A DNA stretch of 64,000 nucleotides from Parahoeflea halophila (GTDB taxonomy: Bacteria > Pseudomonadota > Alphaproteobacteria > Rhizobiales > Rhizobiaceae). Within the stretch, counting starts at the first letter, position 1. Each line of letters begins with the position of its first letter. Positions 18,316 through 27,271 of this stretch are shown here, in pieces. The stretch lies in the NCBI RefSeq assembly GCF_900220985.1, contig NZ_OCPC01000002.1:609034-673033 (forward strand), given 5' to 3'. Made by a program: the position numbers and the translations under genes. Under the pieces are notes generated by a model. That model saw nothing but the letters and a program-made list of their open reading frames with translations. It was not told the DNA's origin and ran no database searches.

Positions 18316-19350
18316 ATGAAGAATCCAGTCAGGATCGCCGTTGCCGGCGCCGGGCTTATTGGCCGCCGTCATGCCGAGGCCATTGCGTCTGCACCGGATG
18401 TCGAGCTTCATTCAATCGCCGATCCGTCTGAGGCGGCCCGCGCTTTCGCCGATGAGATCGGGGCGGCCTGGCACCCGTCGCTGGCCGCCATGCTTGAGGG
18501 TGGCAGGCCGGACGGGATAATCCTGGCCACACCCAACCAGCTCCACGTCGACAACGCGCTCGAATGTATCGCCGCTCGCGTGCCGGCGCTGATCGAAAAG
18601 CCGCTGGCGACGGATCTGCAGGCCGGCCATGAGCTGGTCCTGTCCGGAGAGCGCGCCGGCGTGCCGCTGCTGGTCGGCCATCACCGCCGTCACAATCCAC
18701 TCATCGCCCAGGCCAGGGCGCAGATCGAGGATGGCCTGCTGGGGACGCTGGTCGCCGTCCACGGCATGTTCTGGCTAATGAAGCCGGACGAGTATTTCGA
18801 CACCGGCTGGCGGCGTCAGCCCGGCGGCGGTCCGGTGTTTCTCAACCTCATTCACGACATCGACCTGTTGCGTCACTTGATCGGGGACATCGTGGCGGTG
18901 CAGGCGCTGAGCTCCAACGCCGTGCGCGGCCACGCGGTGGAGGAAACCGCAGCACTTGTGTTCCGCTTCGACAACGGCGTGCTCGGCACTTTCAGCCTGT
19001 CCGACACCATCGTTTCGCCTTGGAGCTGGGAGCTGACGGCTAGTGAAAACCCGGCCTACCCGCCGACCGGCCAGTCCTGCTATTTCATCGGCGGCACCCA
19101 CGGGTCGATGGAGCTTCCGAACGCGCGGGTGTGGCGCAACCAGGGCAAGCGAAGCTGGTGGGAGCCGATTTCCGCGACCCGCTATCCGGTTGGCCGCGAA
19201 GACCCGCTGGTGCGGCAGATCGACCAGTTTGCCCGCGTCATCCGCGGCGAAGAGCTGCCGCTGGTGCCGGCATCGGAAGGATTGAAGACGCTGCAGGTGA
19301 TCGATGCGGTGCAGCGATCCGCGCATTCGGGCCAGGCGGTGGCGCTTTGA
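18316..19350 (+). CDS. Gfo/Idh/MocA-family oxidoreductase
   Basis: The 344-aa protein has a Rossmann NAD(P) site at its N-terminus (IAVAGAGLIGRRHAEAI), the family motif EKPLATD near residue 95, and the GGGPVFLNLIHDIDLLRHL segment holding the catalytic histidine region. These enzymes oxidise sugars, inositols or cyclitol acids. Next to a shikimate-dehydrogenase-like gene and opposite quiC, a quinate/shikimate or related cyclitol substrate is plausible but unproven. I chose the ATG at 18316 because the homologous region starts there; upstream residues look non-coding. Confidence 0.88.
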   Translation: MKNPVRIAVAGAGLIGRRHAEAIASAPDVELHSIADPSEAARAFADEIGAAWHPSLAAMLEGGRPDGIILATPNQLHVDNALECIAARVPALIEKPLATDLQAGHELVLSGERAGVPLLVGHHRRHNPLIAQARAQIEDGLLGTLVAVHGMFWLMKPDEYFDTGWRRQPGGGPVFLNLIHDIDLLRHLIGDIVAVQALSSNAVRGHAVEETAALVFRFDNGVLGTFSLSDTIVSPWSWELTASENPAYPPTGQSCYFIGGTHGSMELPNARVWRNQGKRSWWEPISATRYPVGREDPLVRQIDQFARVIRGEELPLVPASEGLKTLQVIDAVQRSAHSGQAVAL

Positions 19351-19410
19351 CCCGGCGGGCTCAAGCTTTGGCACAGATGAACAAGGCGTCGGCAGATTGG
19401 CGGCAGTGAC

Positions 19411-20244
19411 ATGATCTCAGGAACCACCAGCCTGATCGCCCACCTCGGCGTTCCCACGGACTCCTTTCGCGCGCCGCTGATCTACAATCCGTGGTTTGAA
19501 TCCAGGGGCATCGACGCCCGGGTGGTGCCGATGGGCTGCGAAATCGAGGATTATCCGTCCTTTCTGCCGCTGCTGTTCCGGCTCCGCAACCTGACCGGCG
19601 CGCTGGTGACCATGCCGCACAAGGTGACAACGGCCGGCCTGCTGGACGAGGCCAGCCCGGCGGTGCTGATCTCGGGGTCCTGCAATGCGGTCAGGCGTGA
19701 CGCTGGCGGGCGGCTCATCGGCGATATGTTTGACGGTGAGGGGTTTGTCCGCGGGATGCTGCGCAAGGGTCGTGATGCGGCGGGCGGCCGCGCCCTCATT
19801 GTCGGTGCGGGCGGTGTCGGATCGGGGATCGCCGCTGCGCTGGCCCAGGCGGGTGTCGCAGAAATCGGGCTCCATGACAGCCGGGCAAGCGTTGCCGAAC
19901 AGCTCGGCGAGCGCTTGCGCCGCCATTGTCCCGGCGTCGGCATCATCACCGGCTCCAACGATCCGGAGGGGTGGGACATCGTCATCAACGCCACGCCGCT
20001 GGGAATGAACCCGGGCGATCCGATGCCACTGGACGTCAGCCGCATCGATCCCGCGGCCTTTGTCGGCGAGGTGGTGATGAAGCAGGCTGAAACACCGTTT
20101 CTCGCCGCCGCCCGTGAGCGTGGCTGCATGACCCAGATCGGTGCTGACATGCTGTTCGAGCAGATTCCGGCCTATCTCGAATTCTTCGGCTTTCCCCCTG
20201 CGACTTCGGATGAACTTCGCCAGGTGTCGCAGCTCAGCTGCTAG
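19411..20244 (+). CDS. shikimate dehydrogenase-like protein (AroE family)
   Basis: The 277-aa protein carries AroE motifs: LVTMPHK (catalytic lysine) near residue 68, GDMFDGEGF (aspartate), the NADP-site glycine loop VGAGGVGSGIAAALA, NATPLGM and GADMLFEQ. The usual N-terminal SxS substrate-binding pair of biosynthetic AroE is replaced (GVPTDSFRAPLIYN), as in AroE-like paralogues that use quinate, aminoshikimate or unknown cyclitols. The location beside a Gfo/Idh/MocA enzyme and opposite quiC points to catabolism rather than chorismate synthesis. Confidence 0.85.
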   Translation: MISGTTSLIAHLGVPTDSFRAPLIYNPWFESRGIDARVVPMGCEIEDYPSFLPLLFRLRNLTGALVTMPHKVTTAGLLDEASPAVLISGSCNAVRRDAGGRLIGDMFDGEGFVRGMLRKGRDAAGGRALIVGAGGVGSGIAAALAQAGVAEIGLHDSRASVAEQLGERLRRHCPGVGIITGSNDPEGWDIVINATPLGMNPGDPMPLDVSRIDPAAFVGEVVMKQAETPFLAAARERGCMTQIGADMLFEQIPAYLEFFGFPPATSDELRQVSQLSC

Positions 20245-20455
20245 CGCCGGTCATGTATAGGTGCGCCAGGCAAGGAGGATTTCCGGCGGATTTGCTTGCC
20301 AATCCTGTCCGGACTGGCGGAGATTTGACTTTTTTGTGACGGCGCAGCTTGCTGCCCGCCGTTGATTTCCGCAGGTATGTCGATACAGTCTGTCCGCTGT
20401 ACCGGTTGCATCATATCGCAGTATAGTCATCGGTGATCTGCGAAGGGAGGACCTT

Positions 20456-21379
20456 GTGGAAACAATTCCCGGCCAGGCAAGAACCTTGATGTTCGAAGAG
20501 GTGTGCTACGGCAAGCCGGTCCGCACCCCGGGCGGCCCGCTGCACGAAAGTGCCCTTTACGGTGTCAATGCTGTCACCCCGGGCATCGACAATCCGCTGC
20601 GCTACATCCCGGCCAATTTTCTGGGCAACACCAACCTCACCTCGAGCATGATCGATCCGGAATTTGCCGGACGCGGCGCCCTCATCGTCAAGGCGGTCGA
20701 CGAGGGGCTGGCAATCATGCGCATGCGCTACCGCGCCGAAGCCGGGGAGGGCGAAAGCGGACGCCAGTTCCTGCTGTCGCGCACCCTGCTGTTGCCGGAC
20801 ATTCACTACTGGCACGAGATTCCGCCGGGTCTGTTTTCCTGGTGCGAACAGGCACTGGTGGCGCAGCCTTTCGTGTTCGATCACCCGGCAGCGCCCCCGG
20901 CGAGGCAGGTTGATTTGCCGCCGTTCCAGCCCCGCGACGTCAACTGGTTCGACAATCTGAGCCAGCATCGGCAGATCCAGCTGGGGTCCGCTTTCCAGGC
21001 GATCACCCGGCGGATCGGATGGACCGTGTCGAGGATGGTTGCCGAGGAGGAAAAGCAAAGGCCCGCGGCCTTGATTGCCGCCGACCTCGATGTGATGTCC
21101 TCCCTGCCGAGAAAGTTCCCGCTCAGGGATGGCGACCAGGATCAGTTCATTCTCAATCTCGGTCTCGAGCCGGTGTTGACACCCGGCGCTATCAGCTATT
21201 TTCCTGGCCATCGCGGCAGTGCGATAGAGGCGCCGGACCTTCATGCGCTGCGGATTGCAATTATCAGCAGCGAGGAAAACAAGCCTTCCGAGCAGCGCGT
21301 GGGCCCGTCGCGCGGGGCCTCCGACAGCCTTGACCGCAGGATTGGCAGCGAGCCCATTCCGTTGAAGTGGCTTTCATAA
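20456..21379 (+). CDS. uncharacterised protein, first gene of the GTPase/cell-wall cluster (307 aa)
   Basis: The GTG start at 20456 has an excellent ribosome binding site (AAGGGAGG). The protein is soluble, with no signal peptide or membrane helix. It begins with a segment containing EEVCYGKPVRTPGG and LYGVNAVTPGIDNPLRYIPANFLGN, followed by a mixed region with an aromatic-rich stretch (LPDIHYWHEIPPGLFSW) and a polar tail. It faintly recalls N-terminal parts of the GTPase-associated GAP1 proteins of conflict systems, but I cannot confirm that by eye. Being first in a run with an ATPase, PBP and SEDS protein, it may be a cytosolic adaptor. Confidence 0.75.
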   Translation: METIPGQARTLMFEEVCYGKPVRTPGGPLHESALYGVNAVTPGIDNPLRYIPANFLGNTNLTSSMIDPEFAGRGALIVKAVDEGLAIMRMRYRAEAGEGESGRQFLLSRTLLLPDIHYWHEIPPGLFSWCEQALVAQPFVFDHPAAPPARQVDLPPFQPRDVNWFDNLSQHRQIQLGSAFQAITRRIGWTVSRMVAEEEKQRPAALIAADLDVMSSLPRKFPLRDGDQDQFILNLGLEPVLTPGAISYFPGHRGSAIEAPDLHALRIAIISSEENKPSEQRVGPSRGASDSLDRRIGSEPIPLKWLS

Positions 21380-21513
21380 CAATTTCAAATAATTGTGTTG
21401 CATTTTAATCATTTACTTTACCGCCATTCAAGGTGGCTCCAGCTGTTGCGCTAAGGATTTATAAACTATATCGTTCGGGTTCCGGTCGGGTAAGTACTAG
21501 CGTTGGGTCTTTA
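21380..21513 (+). promoter_or_regulatory. AT-rich promoter-like island before the actin-fold ATPase gene
   Basis: This 134-bp stretch is far richer in A and T than its surroundings and contains TTGCAT and TTATAAACTATATC elements usable as -35/-10 sites, though none has ideal spacing. It separates the 307-aa gene from the large ATPase gene and may hold a second promoter for the cluster. Confidence 0.35.
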
Positions 21514-24500
21514 ATGTTGGATTGGGATCTAAGTAACCCTAAGAAAACGCATCTCAGAATAGAGAATTCTTCCGTGGTCTGTGATCTTGGTGAATTCTCT
21601 CGCGTGGTTACGCTGTCCAATTCGACTTTAGATGCCGATGAAACGCTTAAGATATCGGTCGCCGGTTACATTGAAGAGGCTCCCTGGCTGAGTGCGACAC
21701 TCCGGGATTTGGATAGTGGAGAGTCTATACTTCAATACGATTTGGGAAAATCGAAGAATATTGATCTGGCTCTGGAATGCGCGCGCGAGCCGACCGAGGA
21801 CGAGATAGATGATGCGTCCCGGCAGAATTTCACCCTCTCGATCACTCTGCAGACCAAACGCGCCGACGGCCAGTCACAGAATCTGAAGGTCGAGCTGGCC
21901 GATCCGCGCCTGCAGACGCTGGAATGGCAGCCGCCGGTGGTCCAGACCCGGCAGGCCTCGATCCCTGAACTCAGCCGTGTGGAAAAGCAGGAACACACCG
22001 ATGTCGACCTGTTCACCGTCAACATCAGGCAGCCTGTCACCCGGCTGGAATATGGCGGGGCGCCGACCAACCTGATTGTCTCGGGCCGGCTGAGCTGCCG
22101 CGTTGACGGTGAGATCAGGGAAGTGTCGGCAAATTTCATGCAGGGTGCTGCGGCCGTCCGCGCCAATGCGGGAGTGGCCTGCGAGCTGCGCGCCGGCGAC
22201 GAGGTCTCCATACCCTGCATCGTCTCCATCAACGAGATCTTCGAGGCCGCTGACAGCGCCGACACGCTGCAGATGCAGTTCGACTGGAGCTGTGTGTTCA
22301 GTGACGAGGCCCAGGCGCCGCTGTCGGGCGCCTACGATTTCGACCTGCAGCTCAGGCAGGGTGAAATCCTCGCCCTGAAATACCGCGATGCCTCGGCCGT
22401 CCCCAACATGGTCCGCAGCGAAACCCCCTTCGCGGAACGGTTTCCCCTGGAGTTTTCGGTGCCGATCACCGGAGGCGGGGTTCAGTTCGAGCTGGGGGAC
22501 ACCATCGAGTTCGATGTTGTCTGCCTGGACGACAGCTGGAATGTCGTCGCCCACGCACACATCCTGCCCGAGGGCGAGAAGACGACGCTTGCCAGCCGCG
22601 AGGACTTCAAGCTGGTGCAGGACATCGAAGTTGATCACGTCGGCGGCGGCAAGATCCAGATCCCGTTCCACAACACCACCTTGGACGAAACCGGCGACAC
22701 CGACCGCTACCAGCTCTTCATCCGCTTCGAAGCCCGACGCCTGAAAGTCAGGGCCGGCATGTCTCTGGTGGCCGAAGACGATCTGTTCGAGCACAAATAC
22801 GGCATGGTGGCGGTCGATATCGTGCTGCGCCAGCGGGATCCGAAATATCTGATCTGTCTTGATTTCGGGGCTTCGGCGATCGCCGCATGGTTCGGTCGGG
22901 TTGAACGCAACTTGGCGCGGCAGCTTATCCCCCTGGGCTCCTACGCCTACAGCCTGGCCGGGGCCCATTCGGAATATGATCCAAACAAGAAGCGCTGGCA
23001 GAACGTTCTCATCCCCTCGACCATCGGCCTCAATCCGGCAAAACACGTGCGCTCGCGCAAGGCGCCCCTGTCCTACGGCAATCTCTCTTATGTCGGCACC
23101 AAGCTGCAGGCTGCTGAAAAGAGGATGACGCGGTTCGGCCGCACCTATGATGTGTCGATACCGGTTGACCGCGACTTCGTCACCGATGGGGAAGCCTCCG
23201 CCTATCTCGAACTTCAGACCCTCGTCATCCCGGATCTCAAACGCATGCTGATGAACTCCGAGCCGGGGTTCAAGTACCGCATCAAGCAGCCCGTGATCGA
23301 GCGCACCGGTAATGGACTTCAGGCAACCCGCGAGATCAACCTCGCCGCCCTGACCCGGGACGCCTTCCATGAGCTGGGGTCCTACATGGTACCCAACGCG
23401 CTGTTTTACGCCCATGACCAGCTCGACGGCCCGATTGTCAGCGAGTTTGGTGACGAGCGCTTCGACCAATGGCTGGAATGCGCCGACAATGATGTCCAGG
23501 TGGTCGTGACCCACCCCAGCGGCATCGCCCACCACAAGCGCGATCTCTACAAGAATGCCGCCCGGTCCTTTGCCCAGGGTCTTACAGGCACCCAGGATGC
23601 ACGTGCTGCGCGCGAACCAAAGCTGATACCGGAAGCCCTGGCGGCGGCCTATTTCGGTATTTCCCGGACCCAGGCCCGGCGTGAGGAAACCGAGGTTTTC
23701 GCCTGTATCGACATCGGCGCCAGCACCGTGGATGCCAGCTTGATCGAAGTGAAGATGCGGCACGACAGCATCGAAAGCTGGAAGGTGTTTGCCCATTTCG
23801 GAGCCACCATCGGCGGCGCCAACCTCGATGAGGCACTGCTCGCCGTGCTGATCAGCAACCTGCGTGAACTGTTTTCCTCAACCGAACCGGTGTTCGAGGA
23901 TCTCGAGCTCGATCATCGTTTCCTGCGTGACGAGGCGCTGAAGACCGCTCTGCTGCCCCGTATCCAGGAGGCCAAGCGGGCGCTGTCGGAAAAACTGATG
24001 CGCTATGCCGGCGCAGACAACGAGTATGGCTGGGCTGAAGAGGGCGAGGGCAGTTGCTTTGCCGTCGAACTGAACGACATTGTCCGCAGTGCCTCGCCGG
24101 GGCAACCGCTCAGCGAACGCGACACGCCTGTTCCCGGCTCGAACGGTAAGGTGCAATTGCGTGTCGAGAGCAGCTCGACGGGCGGCCAGTCGGTCTGGAT
24201 CGAGATTTCGCCGGATCTGCTTGATGCCAACGACCCGATTGCCAGCCCGACCCGCAGCAACCCGCAGACGGTCGCTCGCACCCTCGGCTATGCCGTTCCG
24301 GCAATGCTCATCCGGGAAGCCCGGCGGCTGAACCTGGGGGACCCGCAATGGGTGGTCACCGGCCGCGCCAGCCTCTGGCCGTCGATCTTCTCGGGCATCG
24401 GACGCACGGCGCAACTGCTCGGCCAGCCGCGGGATGCGGCGCCGATGCGGCCGTTCAGCCCCGACGACATGAAGAATGCCACGGTCTACGGCGCTGCTCG

Positions 24501-24912
24501 TCTTGCCACCTCGGGTCTTGAAGTCACCGATGGCGCGGATCATTCCTATGCGCTGGTGCTGCATGATGATGGCCGCGGCGTGGTTTCCGAAATCGAGTAT
24601 CTCGACACGCGATCGCGCTCGGAAGGCAACAAGAGCGTGCGCTTCCTGCCCAATCGCTGGCTCAGCCGGGTCCTGCCCGGGCTGGATGATGTCGGCAGCG
24701 ACAACGACATCACCCGCGACGAGATCGTGCGCCTGTTCGGCACTTTTGGTCAGAAGGTGGTCGTCGACCAGTCGCAGGTCAAACCCGGCGGCCTTGCCGG
24801 TGGCCAGGATCAGCATGTCGAGATTTCCTGGAAACGCAGGAACTCGGAAGTCGAGTTCACGGTCGGTGATATCATCGTCCGCCAGCCCCGAAGTCGCCTG
24901 GCGGGAACCTAG
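21514..24912 (+). CDS. HSP70/actin-fold ATPase with large N-terminal region (about 1132 aa)
   Basis: Residues about 1-440 are beta-rich and unrecognised. An actin-like ATPase domain follows: phosphate-1 motif LICLDFGAS with Asp450, phosphate-2 motif ACIDIGASTVDAS with Asp733, and adenosine motif VVTGRAS near residue 950. The layout resembles the SrfB group of actin-like proteins and HSP70 relatives. It lacks a signal peptide or helix and should be cytosolic. The start is uncertain: the ATG at 21514 is preferred over a GTG at 21433 because the intervening codons look non-coding. The first 100 or so codons are poorer in GC than the rest. It is followed after 17 bp by a membrane coiled-coil gene, so it could be a filament or remodelling ATPase for the wall-synthesis pair downstream. 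Confidence 0.82.
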   Translation: MLDWDLSNPKKTHLRIENSSVVCDLGEFSRVVTLSNSTLDADETLKISVAGYIEEAPWLSATLRDLDSGESILQYDLGKSKNIDLALECAREPTEDEIDDASRQNFTLSITLQTKRADGQSQNLKVELADPRLQTLEWQPPVVQTRQASIPELSRVEKQEHTDVDLFTVNIRQPVTRLEYGGAPTNLIVSGRLSCRVDGEIREVSANFMQGAAAVRANAGVACELRAGDEVSIPCIVSINEIFEAADSADTLQMQFDWSCVFSDEAQAPLSGAYDFDLQLRQGEILALKYRDASAVPNMVRSETPFAERFPLEFSVPITGGGVQFELGDTIEFDVVCLDDSWNVVAHAHILPEGEKTTLASREDFKLVQDIEVDHVGGGKIQIPFHNTTLDETGDTDRYQLFIRFEARRLKVRAGMSLVAEDDLFEHKYGMVAVDIVLRQRDPKYLICLDFGASAIAAWFGRVERNLARQLIPLGSYAYSLAGAHSEYDPNKKRWQNVLIPSTIGLNPAKHVRSRKAPLSYGNLSYVGTKLQAAEKRMTRFGRTYDVSIPVDRDFVTDGEASAYLELQTLVIPDLKRMLMNSEPGFKYRIKQPVIERTGNGLQATREINLAALTRDAFHELGSYMVPNALFYAHDQLDGPIVSEFGDERFDQWLECADNDVQVVVTHPSGIAHHKRDLYKNAARSFAQGLTGTQDARAAREPKLIPEALAAAYFGISRTQARREETEVFACIDIGASTVDASLIEVKMRHDSIESWKVFAHFGATIGGANLDEALLAVLISNLRELFSSTEPVFEDLELDHRFLRDEALKTALLPRIQEAKRALSEKLMRYAGADNEYGWAEEGEGSCFAVELNDIVRSASPGQPLSERDTPVPGSNGKVQLRVESSSTGGQSVWIEISPDLLDANDPIASPTRSNPQTVARTLGYAVPAMLIREARRLNLGDPQWVVTGRASLWPSIFSGIGRTAQLLGQPRDAAPMRPFSPDDMKNATVYGAARLATSGLEVTDGADHSYALVLHDDGRGVVSEIEYLDTRSRSEGNKSVRFLPNRWLSRVLPGLDDVGSDNDITRDEIVRLFGTFGQKVVVDQSQVKPGGLAGGQDQHVEISWKRRNSEVEFTVGDIIVRQPRSRLAGT

Positions 24913-24929
24913 AGGGGCAAAGGGAGGTG

Positions 24930-25739
24930 ATGGGTATCGAGTTCACATCCACAATTGCACAGATCATCTTTCTGCTGCTGCTTGCCGTTATCGTGGTTGC
25001 GGGGGCCTGGCTGTTCCGGCGGCTTCGCCGAGACGAGGCGCAACTGGCTTCCCTGCGGCGGGAAAACAGCAAGCTGCGAAACGAAATCGCCAACATCACC
25101 GGCTGGACGGCCAATGGCAGACTGCCCGAAGACTGGCAGGAGCGTCTGCGCAATGAGAAGGCCGTGCCCGGCGTTGCCAATTCGCCTGCCGGCGCCGATG
25201 CGCCCGCAGAGCCGGTGCTGCTGGCGGCCCACCATGCTCTGGCTTCGGTCGAGCCGCCGCACTTTGCCTCAGGCGACAACGCTGACGAAGTCGGTCGCGC
25301 GCACCGGCGCAACATGGATCTGATCGCGGGGTTGGCGGCGGAGCGCATCGATCCGCTCCCGGCACTGGCCAATGGCGACATGGACAATCTTTTCTGCTTC
25401 TGGCGCCGGCTCGAGGCCTATTTCCCCGATCGCCCCGAGGCCGATGCCTACGGGTTGGCGGCCTATGCGGTTCTCGAGCTGTTCAAGCGCCGGCAGGTCC
25501 AGATAATCGCGCCGCGGCCTCTCTCGGTCGAAAGCGTCAAGAACTGTGTTTTCACCACAGACGACGGCGAGAAACTCAGAGACATTTCCCGCATCCGCAC
25601 AGCGGCTTTTGCAGCGAGCTCCCGCTTTGCCAACCCCAAGGGAGGGGAGGAACTGGTGATCGATTGCGAGCGGCCGGGGTGGAACGGTCCGAACGGGCGC
25701 AAGAGCCCGAGAATCCTGATCCTGGACCGGTCGTGGTAG
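24930..25739 (+). CDS. membrane-anchored coiled-coil protein (269 aa)
   Basis: An N-terminal transmembrane helix (about residues 9-30, IAQIIFLLLLAVIVVAGAWLF) is followed by a basic patch and a short coiled coil (residues about 38-58, DEAQLASLRRENSKLRNEI), then a linker and a globular cytosolic C-terminal half with no recognised fold. Topology suggests a membrane anchor with a cytosolic body. The AGGGAGG site sits very close to the ATG. Lying between the actin-fold ATPase and the PBP/SEDS genes, it could tether the ATPase to the membrane, as MreC/RodZ-type proteins do for MreB, but no homology to these is visible. Confidence 0.75.
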   Translation: MGIEFTSTIAQIIFLLLLAVIVVAGAWLFRRLRRDEAQLASLRRENSKLRNEIANITGWTANGRLPEDWQERLRNEKAVPGVANSPAGADAPAEPVLLAAHHALASVEPPHFASGDNADEVGRAHRRNMDLIAGLAAERIDPLPALANGDMDNLFCFWRRLEAYFPDRPEADAYGLAAYAVLELFKRRQVQIIAPRPLSVESVKNCVFTTDDGEKLRDISRIRTAAFAASSRFANPKGGEELVIDCERPGWNGPNGRKSPRILILDRSW

Positions 25740-25754
25740 GGCGCGGGCTGATAC

Positions 25755-27266
25755 ATGACACTCGGTAATCCAGTTCGCTTCAGCGACGAGTCCGACCGCC
25801 CGGTCATCATGATTCCGGTCAAGCTCGATCTGCGGGACAACCAGGCCTTCTGGCGCCGCAATGTCTTCGGCATCCCCAAGCGGGGTCTGCTGGGCTGGCT
25901 GTTCAGCAAGGGCTCCAGGGCGGCGCGGGATTATCCATGGGTGGTCGGCGGCAACCCCGATCCGGGCAAGAGGACGCGCCCCTTCCAGGTCGCGCGCGGC
26001 TCGGTCGATGAAGTCCTCTACAACATTACCGACAAGCTGGTGATCGGAACCGCCAACGGCAGCGAAGTGGTCGAGGTGGCGTTTCAACACCTGACCTTTG
26101 TCTCTGGCCCAGGCGGTGTCTGCGATACCGCCTCCGACATGGGTCTTGAGGAGCGGATCTCGGAAAGTCTGGCTTCGACCCTGAAGGGCTATTTCGATCC
26201 AACCATCGGGGTCCGGGTCGACTGCATGGTCAACCCGTCACTGCCTGCCAGCCAGCTCAACATGTATCTCGGACAGGGCGTCTTCGTACCGCGGCGCGGC
26301 GAGCGGCCGATTGGCTGGATCCGCTATTATCCCGACCCGTCGCGGCGGGAGGATTACAACCAGCCGCATCTGCTCGATGGCAGGCCTGCAGGCCTCTACA
26401 AGGGTCAAGGCGGACTGGTGATCGGCATCGGCGAAGGCCTGCTTCACGCCCAGATCGATCTCGGCTCCGACGAGGAAGTGCAATCCCCTTTCATGTTCAT
26501 CACCCGGGAAGCGGTGCTCACTCCCGTCGACGAAGAGCCCAGGGGCGGCGGAGTCGATGCCCGGCTGTCGTTCTGCCGCAGCGACGGCAATGAACCTGTG
26601 CCAACGCCGGTGGCGCGCACCGACGAGCAGTGTGATGTGGCCTGGAAGATTGATTTTGTCGGCACCGCCCAGATTCCGGGCCGGCTCGAGCTCTGTGTCG
26701 ATTCACGCAAGTCGCGGCTGCACTGGAAACCCACCACCAGCTGCAATGCCGCGATCACTTCGCTGCTGTTCGATCTGCGCGACTTCTCCCATCGGGACGT
26801 GGACCGGGTCTGGATCGATCTCGACCGGGACAACATCCTGACCGCCTACGCGCTGCAGGTGGCACGGGTCTCGCTGGTCTGGGACTGCGAGAACGAAGAG
26901 CAATATGTCTATGAATGGGGCCAGACCGGCGCTCCGTTCAAGACCCCGGGCAGTGTCGGCCTGAAATGCCGAATGATCGAGAACAACATGATCGAGGTCG
27001 GGCGCGCCGATGGCGAGCCATTCGGCTATCTGGAACTGCCCGAGGTTCCAGAGAAGGTGATCTTCTCCGACACGTTCCAGTCGTTCAGCGGCTACCATCT
27101 CGACTGGCTCGACCAATGCGGACGCATCTCCTTTGGCGACACGGTGCTGTCGCTGGGTGAAGCTTATGCCGAAAAATGCTCGGGCATGCCGATCGCCAGA
27201 TTCGAACCGGGGGAGCCGCGAAAAGTCGTCGGACCCCTTGTGCTGACCCCTTACGAGGGAGGCTGA
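25755..27266 (+). CDS. uncharacterised 503-aa protein of the SEDS/PBP cluster
   Basis: The protein is soluble and predicted to be mostly beta, with no signal peptide or membrane helix. It contains a glycine/arginine-rich segment near residue 180 (LGQGVFVPRRGERPIGWIRYYP), an acidic middle section, and a C-terminal part with several Trp- and Tyr-rich strands (VWDCENEEQYVYEWG). I recognise no domain. It starts 15 bp after the previous gene and ends 5 bp before the transpeptidase gene, so it is clearly co-transcribed. It may be a scaffold or forkhead-like binding module. Confidence 0.7.
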   Translation: MTLGNPVRFSDESDRPVIMIPVKLDLRDNQAFWRRNVFGIPKRGLLGWLFSKGSRAARDYPWVVGGNPDPGKRTRPFQVARGSVDEVLYNITDKLVIGTANGSEVVEVAFQHLTFVSGPGGVCDTASDMGLEERISESLASTLKGYFDPTIGVRVDCMVNPSLPASQLNMYLGQGVFVPRRGERPIGWIRYYPDPSRREDYNQPHLLDGRPAGLYKGQGGLVIGIGEGLLHAQIDLGSDEEVQSPFMFITREAVLTPVDEEPRGGGVDARLSFCRSDGNEPVPTPVARTDEQCDVAWKIDFVGTAQIPGRLELCVDSRKSRLHWKPTTSCNAAITSLLFDLRDFSHRDVDRVWIDLDRDNILTAYALQVARVSLVWDCENEEQYVYEWGQTGAPFKTPGSVGLKCRMIENNMIEVGRADGEPFGYLELPEVPEKVIFSDTFQSFSGYHLDWLDQCGRISFGDTVLSLGEAYAEKCSGMPIARFEPGEPRKVVGPLVLTPYEGG

Positions 27267-27271
27267 GAGCC

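Noticed and set aside
20339..20363. A hairpin (ACGGCG ... CGCCGT) before the first cluster gene
   Set aside because: It has an interrupted stem and no U-tract, so it is too weak to call as a terminator.
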